From positions 1 to 64,000 of the forward strand of contig CAMJPM010000007.1 in the NCBI GenBank assembly GCA_946407725.1: a stretch of DNA of 64,000 nt, written 5' to 3'. The position numbers and the translations under genes are program-made. Below, piece after piece: positions 62,240-64,000 of the stretch. How positions within the stretch are numbered: the stretch's first letter is position 1; each line of letters begins with the position of its first letter. Below the pieces are notes generated by a model. It ran no database searches. It saw nothing but the letters and a program-made list of their open reading frames with translations, and was not told where the DNA came from. This stretch comes from an uncultured Lachnospiraceae bacterium (GTDB taxonomy: Bacteria; Bacillota; Clostridia; Lachnospirales; Lachnospiraceae).

Positions 62240-62598
62240 TTAAAATTGTCGTATCTGTTCATTTCTGATCCCAAAGAATATCTCTCCTGACGTCCGGTTT
62301 GGCAGAATAAAATCCGTAAGCGCCCTTATGTACGCATTCCTTCTGTATATCATCACCTTCGTTTCCGGAGAATATGCATCGAGTGCCTGTTGTATGGAAT
62401 ACCGGATCATATGCAAAAGATCCTTTTTACATTCGGTCCATAGGCGGAAAGGAATGCCGGGATCAGGATCCCGGAGGGCATCCTCCGGACAAGGAACAGC
62501 CCCGGGATTCCCCGCTTCATTTCCTCTGGCAGATCCTCTCCCAGAACCGGAATAAAGTCGGTTATATTCTCTTCTGAAATACTGATAATCTCCATCAC
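62240..62598 (-). pseudogene. Frameshifted remnant, possibly acetyltransferase-like
   Basis: The GTG/ATG at 62593-62598 opens a credible protein start (MEIISISEENITDFIPVLGEDLPEEM) that ends early at 62407. A second frame continues from about 62500 to a stop at 62240 with a normal-looking end (RYSIQQALDAYSPETKVMIYRR and beyond). Together they look like one gene broken by a frameshift. The start resembles a family of small acetyltransferase-like proteins in Lachnospiraceae, but this is from memory and uncertain. Confidence 0.35.
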
Positions 62599-62619
62599 AA
62601 AACGCGCTTCATAAACTCT

Positions 62620-62913
62620 TCAGCTGTTTCCGCTCTTTTGTTTTCCGGCTTTGTGCTTTCCTGCCTTGTGTTTTCCGTGGATAAGGAACAGTCCGGCATC
62701 ATTTCGGCTGATATCCCAGTATTTGCATAAAAGCTCCACAATCCTTTTATCTTCAACTTCAGCCTCCCACAGGGCAGCTGCCGCTTTTATGATATCGTCC
62801 TCTTTTTTCCGCGCGGTTTCTTCCCGTCTGTATTCTTTAATATTATTTTTGAAAAAATTCCCTGCGGATGCGGATATTTTTGATACTGTTTTTAGTATAT
62901 GATCCGTATTCAT
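62620..62913 (-). CDS. Small basic helical protein, copy 2
   Basis: A 97-residue protein. Residues from KNNIKEYRRE onward match copy 1 at 59077-59337. The core is identical, three single-base indels within about 25 bp change EYRRKNRAKKEDD to EYRREETARKKEDD without breaking the frame, and the Lys-Gly-His tail has one extra repeat (KHKAGKHKAGK). An AAAAGGGGAA site precedes the ATG. Function is unknown. Confidence 0.75.
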   Translation of the reverse strand: MNTDHILKTVSKISASAGNFFKNNIKEYRREETARKKEDDIIKAAAALWEAEVEDKRIVELLCKYWDISRNDAGLFLIHGKHKAGKHKAGKQKSGNS

Positions 62914-62955
62914 AACGATTCCCCTTTTAAGCTTATGATAACTTAAAATCGCAAT

Positions 62956-63105
62956 ACAGAAAAGTACAATGAATATTTATGGCGGCGTGAAAAAGAGCGC
63001 CAGAAAGAGGAAAGGCAGAGTCTCTTAAAATTCGAAGAAGAATTCACCGCAAAAAAAAGCAGATCCTGGAAATATAGTTTGAATTTGAATGTGCCAGGAC
63101 ACTAA
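62956..63105 (+). pseudogene. Possible C-terminal gene fragment
   Basis: An open frame of about 50 codons without a start codon reads NEYLWRREKERQKEERQSLL and ends with a stop at 63103-63105. The Arg/Glu-rich helix looks like the end of a protein whose front part is missing, for example a transposase or nuclease tail. This may be chance. Apart from it the 188-bp gap 62914-63101 shows only the ribosome site of the 97-residue gene. Confidence 0.25.
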
Positions 63106-64000
63106 TCGTTACACCATATTTCTATAAATCTATCAAATCTTGGAAGTTTTGGTTCAAGGTATCCCCTTTTATCTGCAGAAAAGAGATGCTTGTCAATGAG
63201 GCGGTCTCTGTATGTATTGTAAGCATCCGGATTAGACATGTAAGCTTTCGTATCTTTTGCTTTTCCAGTCTGTCCCTTATAATAGCTTCTTATAAAATCC
63301 TGTTCTCTATCAGTCAGTTCAGGCCAATCAAGATTATACGACTTAAACAGTGTTCTCTCATAATCAGAAATCAGATCTTCAAGTGTTTCTGATCTCTTTT
63401 TATTAAAATATAATGATCCAAGCACTTGATATGCGTAAGCATAACCAAGAGTCATATCGTATAATCTCTTTGCCTCTATAGAATCCACACCAAGGTATTT
63501 TTCGTAGTTATTTACAATATCAAATTTATCCAACGGCTTCACTTCTCTTGTTTCTCCTCGTCTGATAAATGACAGGCTTTTGGCAATTACCTCTCTTCTT
63601 GGATTTTTCTTATTAATTGTAAAAAATTCTTCTATGTTCTTTGAAAGTCCACTTACTACCAGGTACACACGTCTGCCTCTGTTAAACATAGTTCCCAATA
63701 TGGAAAGGAGTTCTACTGTATTATCCGTTCTCGAGATATCATCTATCATAACGAGGACATTGCGATTTTTCTTGTTCGCCTTGGCAATCATGCTTGCAAG
63801 CATCGCCTCCCTATCGTAAAAATTATTATTTTCAGCATAAGTTTTGGTTACTTCTATGCTTCCCTTTCCGGATATAATTGAAATACCGCCTTCTGCAGTT
63901 GCATTCGTTTTTACGGAGGTTTCTGTCATTTTGCCGTTAATAAAATCTTCCTGACTAAGGTATGAAATAAGTGTTTTTACACAATTGCCCTCCGCCGAAA
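63102..64000 (-). CDS. AAA ATPase, ATPase_2-like (5' end outside window)
   Basis: The frame stays open past the ORF-track start at 63929 to the window edge, giving SAEGNCVKTLISYLSQEDF before MTETS, so this is a partial gene of at least 299 codons. Walker B is NVLVMIDDIS. The helical C-terminal half and the domain order resemble the ATPase at 36291, with Walker A expected outside the window. The C-terminus ends FDRFIEIWCND. It is A/T-richer than the Wadjet genes and may mark the edge of a different island segment. Confidence 0.75.
   Translation of the reverse strand, partial: SAEGNCVKTLISYLSQEDFINGKMTETSVKTNATAEGGISIISGKGSIEVTKTYAENNNFYDREAMLASMIAKANKKNRNVLVMIDDISRTDNTVELLSILGTMFNRGRRVYLVVSGLSKNIEEFFTINKKNPRREVIAKSLSFIRRGETREVKPLDKFDIVNNYEKYLGVDSIEAKRLYDMTLGYAYAYQVLGSLYFNKKRSETLEDLISDYERTLFKSYNLDWPELTDREQDFIRSYYKGQTGKAKDTKAYMSNPDAYNTYRDRLIDKHLFSADKRGYLEPKLPRFDRFIEIWCND

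Overview
The window reads like a chromosome segment from a monoderm, anaerobic Clostridia-type bacterium, most likely a Lachnospiraceae member of the Butyrivibrio/Pseudobutyrivibrio kind. This rests on strong AGGAGG-type ribosome sites, FtsEX with a C-terminal processing protease, a YjfB-type motility protein, an iron alcohol dehydrogenase, an NADP secondary-alcohol dehydrogenase, lipobox binding proteins and no outer-membrane genes. No rRNA, tRNA or CRISPR array was seen.

Layout. 1-205: a cluster of perfect palindromes. 206-5382: iron alcohol dehydrogenase, S41 protease, FtsX, FtsE and a CdaR/PucR regulator. 5510-10893: WecB/TagA glycosyltransferase, a divergent GT39-like membrane enzyme, YjfB, then a minus-strand run (CPBP protease, small protein, CvfB-like S1 protein, cytidylate-kinase-like protein) downstream of a branched-chain amino acid ABC transporter (LivJHMGF, 10894-15534). 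15633-20197: a PfkB sugar kinase and a four-gene overlapping operon (DUF2752, condensation-fold acyltransferase, zinc-ribbon membrane protein, serine hydrolase). 20257-26067: an oligopeptide ABC transporter (OppBCDFA) with a possible attenuator in its leader. 26240-26530: a cloverleaf-shaped palindromic element plus 34-bp tandem repeats. 26643-27869: a degenerate EAL-HDOD protein.

28004-51023 is a cell-surface polysaccharide and surface-protein region: Wzy/ligase-like protein, a Ser/Lys-rich anchored Ig-like protein, a Wzx-type flippase, several membrane glycosyltransferases, GT2/GT4/GT1 enzymes and a Stealth phosphotransferase. It is interrupted by an NADP alcohol dehydrogenase with a CobW-type metallochaperone, an ECF S component, an AAA ATPase with a phased 10-bp repeat array upstream, a Uma2 nuclease, and an AAA/PD-(D/E)XK protein.

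51181-59048 is a complete Wadjet (JetD-JetA-JetB-JetC) plasmid-defence operon with the SMC-like ATPase, kleisin-like, KITE-like and Toprim subunits. Upstream, in the same orientation, lie unrecognised genes (701, 151 and 86 residues). They are bracketed by two nearly identical copies of a small gene. The right edge holds a degraded acetyltransferase-like pseudogene and an AAA ATPase cut by the window end.

Four genes (WecB, the GT39 at 6412, the ECF S component and the AAA ATPase at 36291) have a good -10 box only 6-7 nt before the ATG and no Shine-Dalgarno sequence, which suggests leaderless transcripts.
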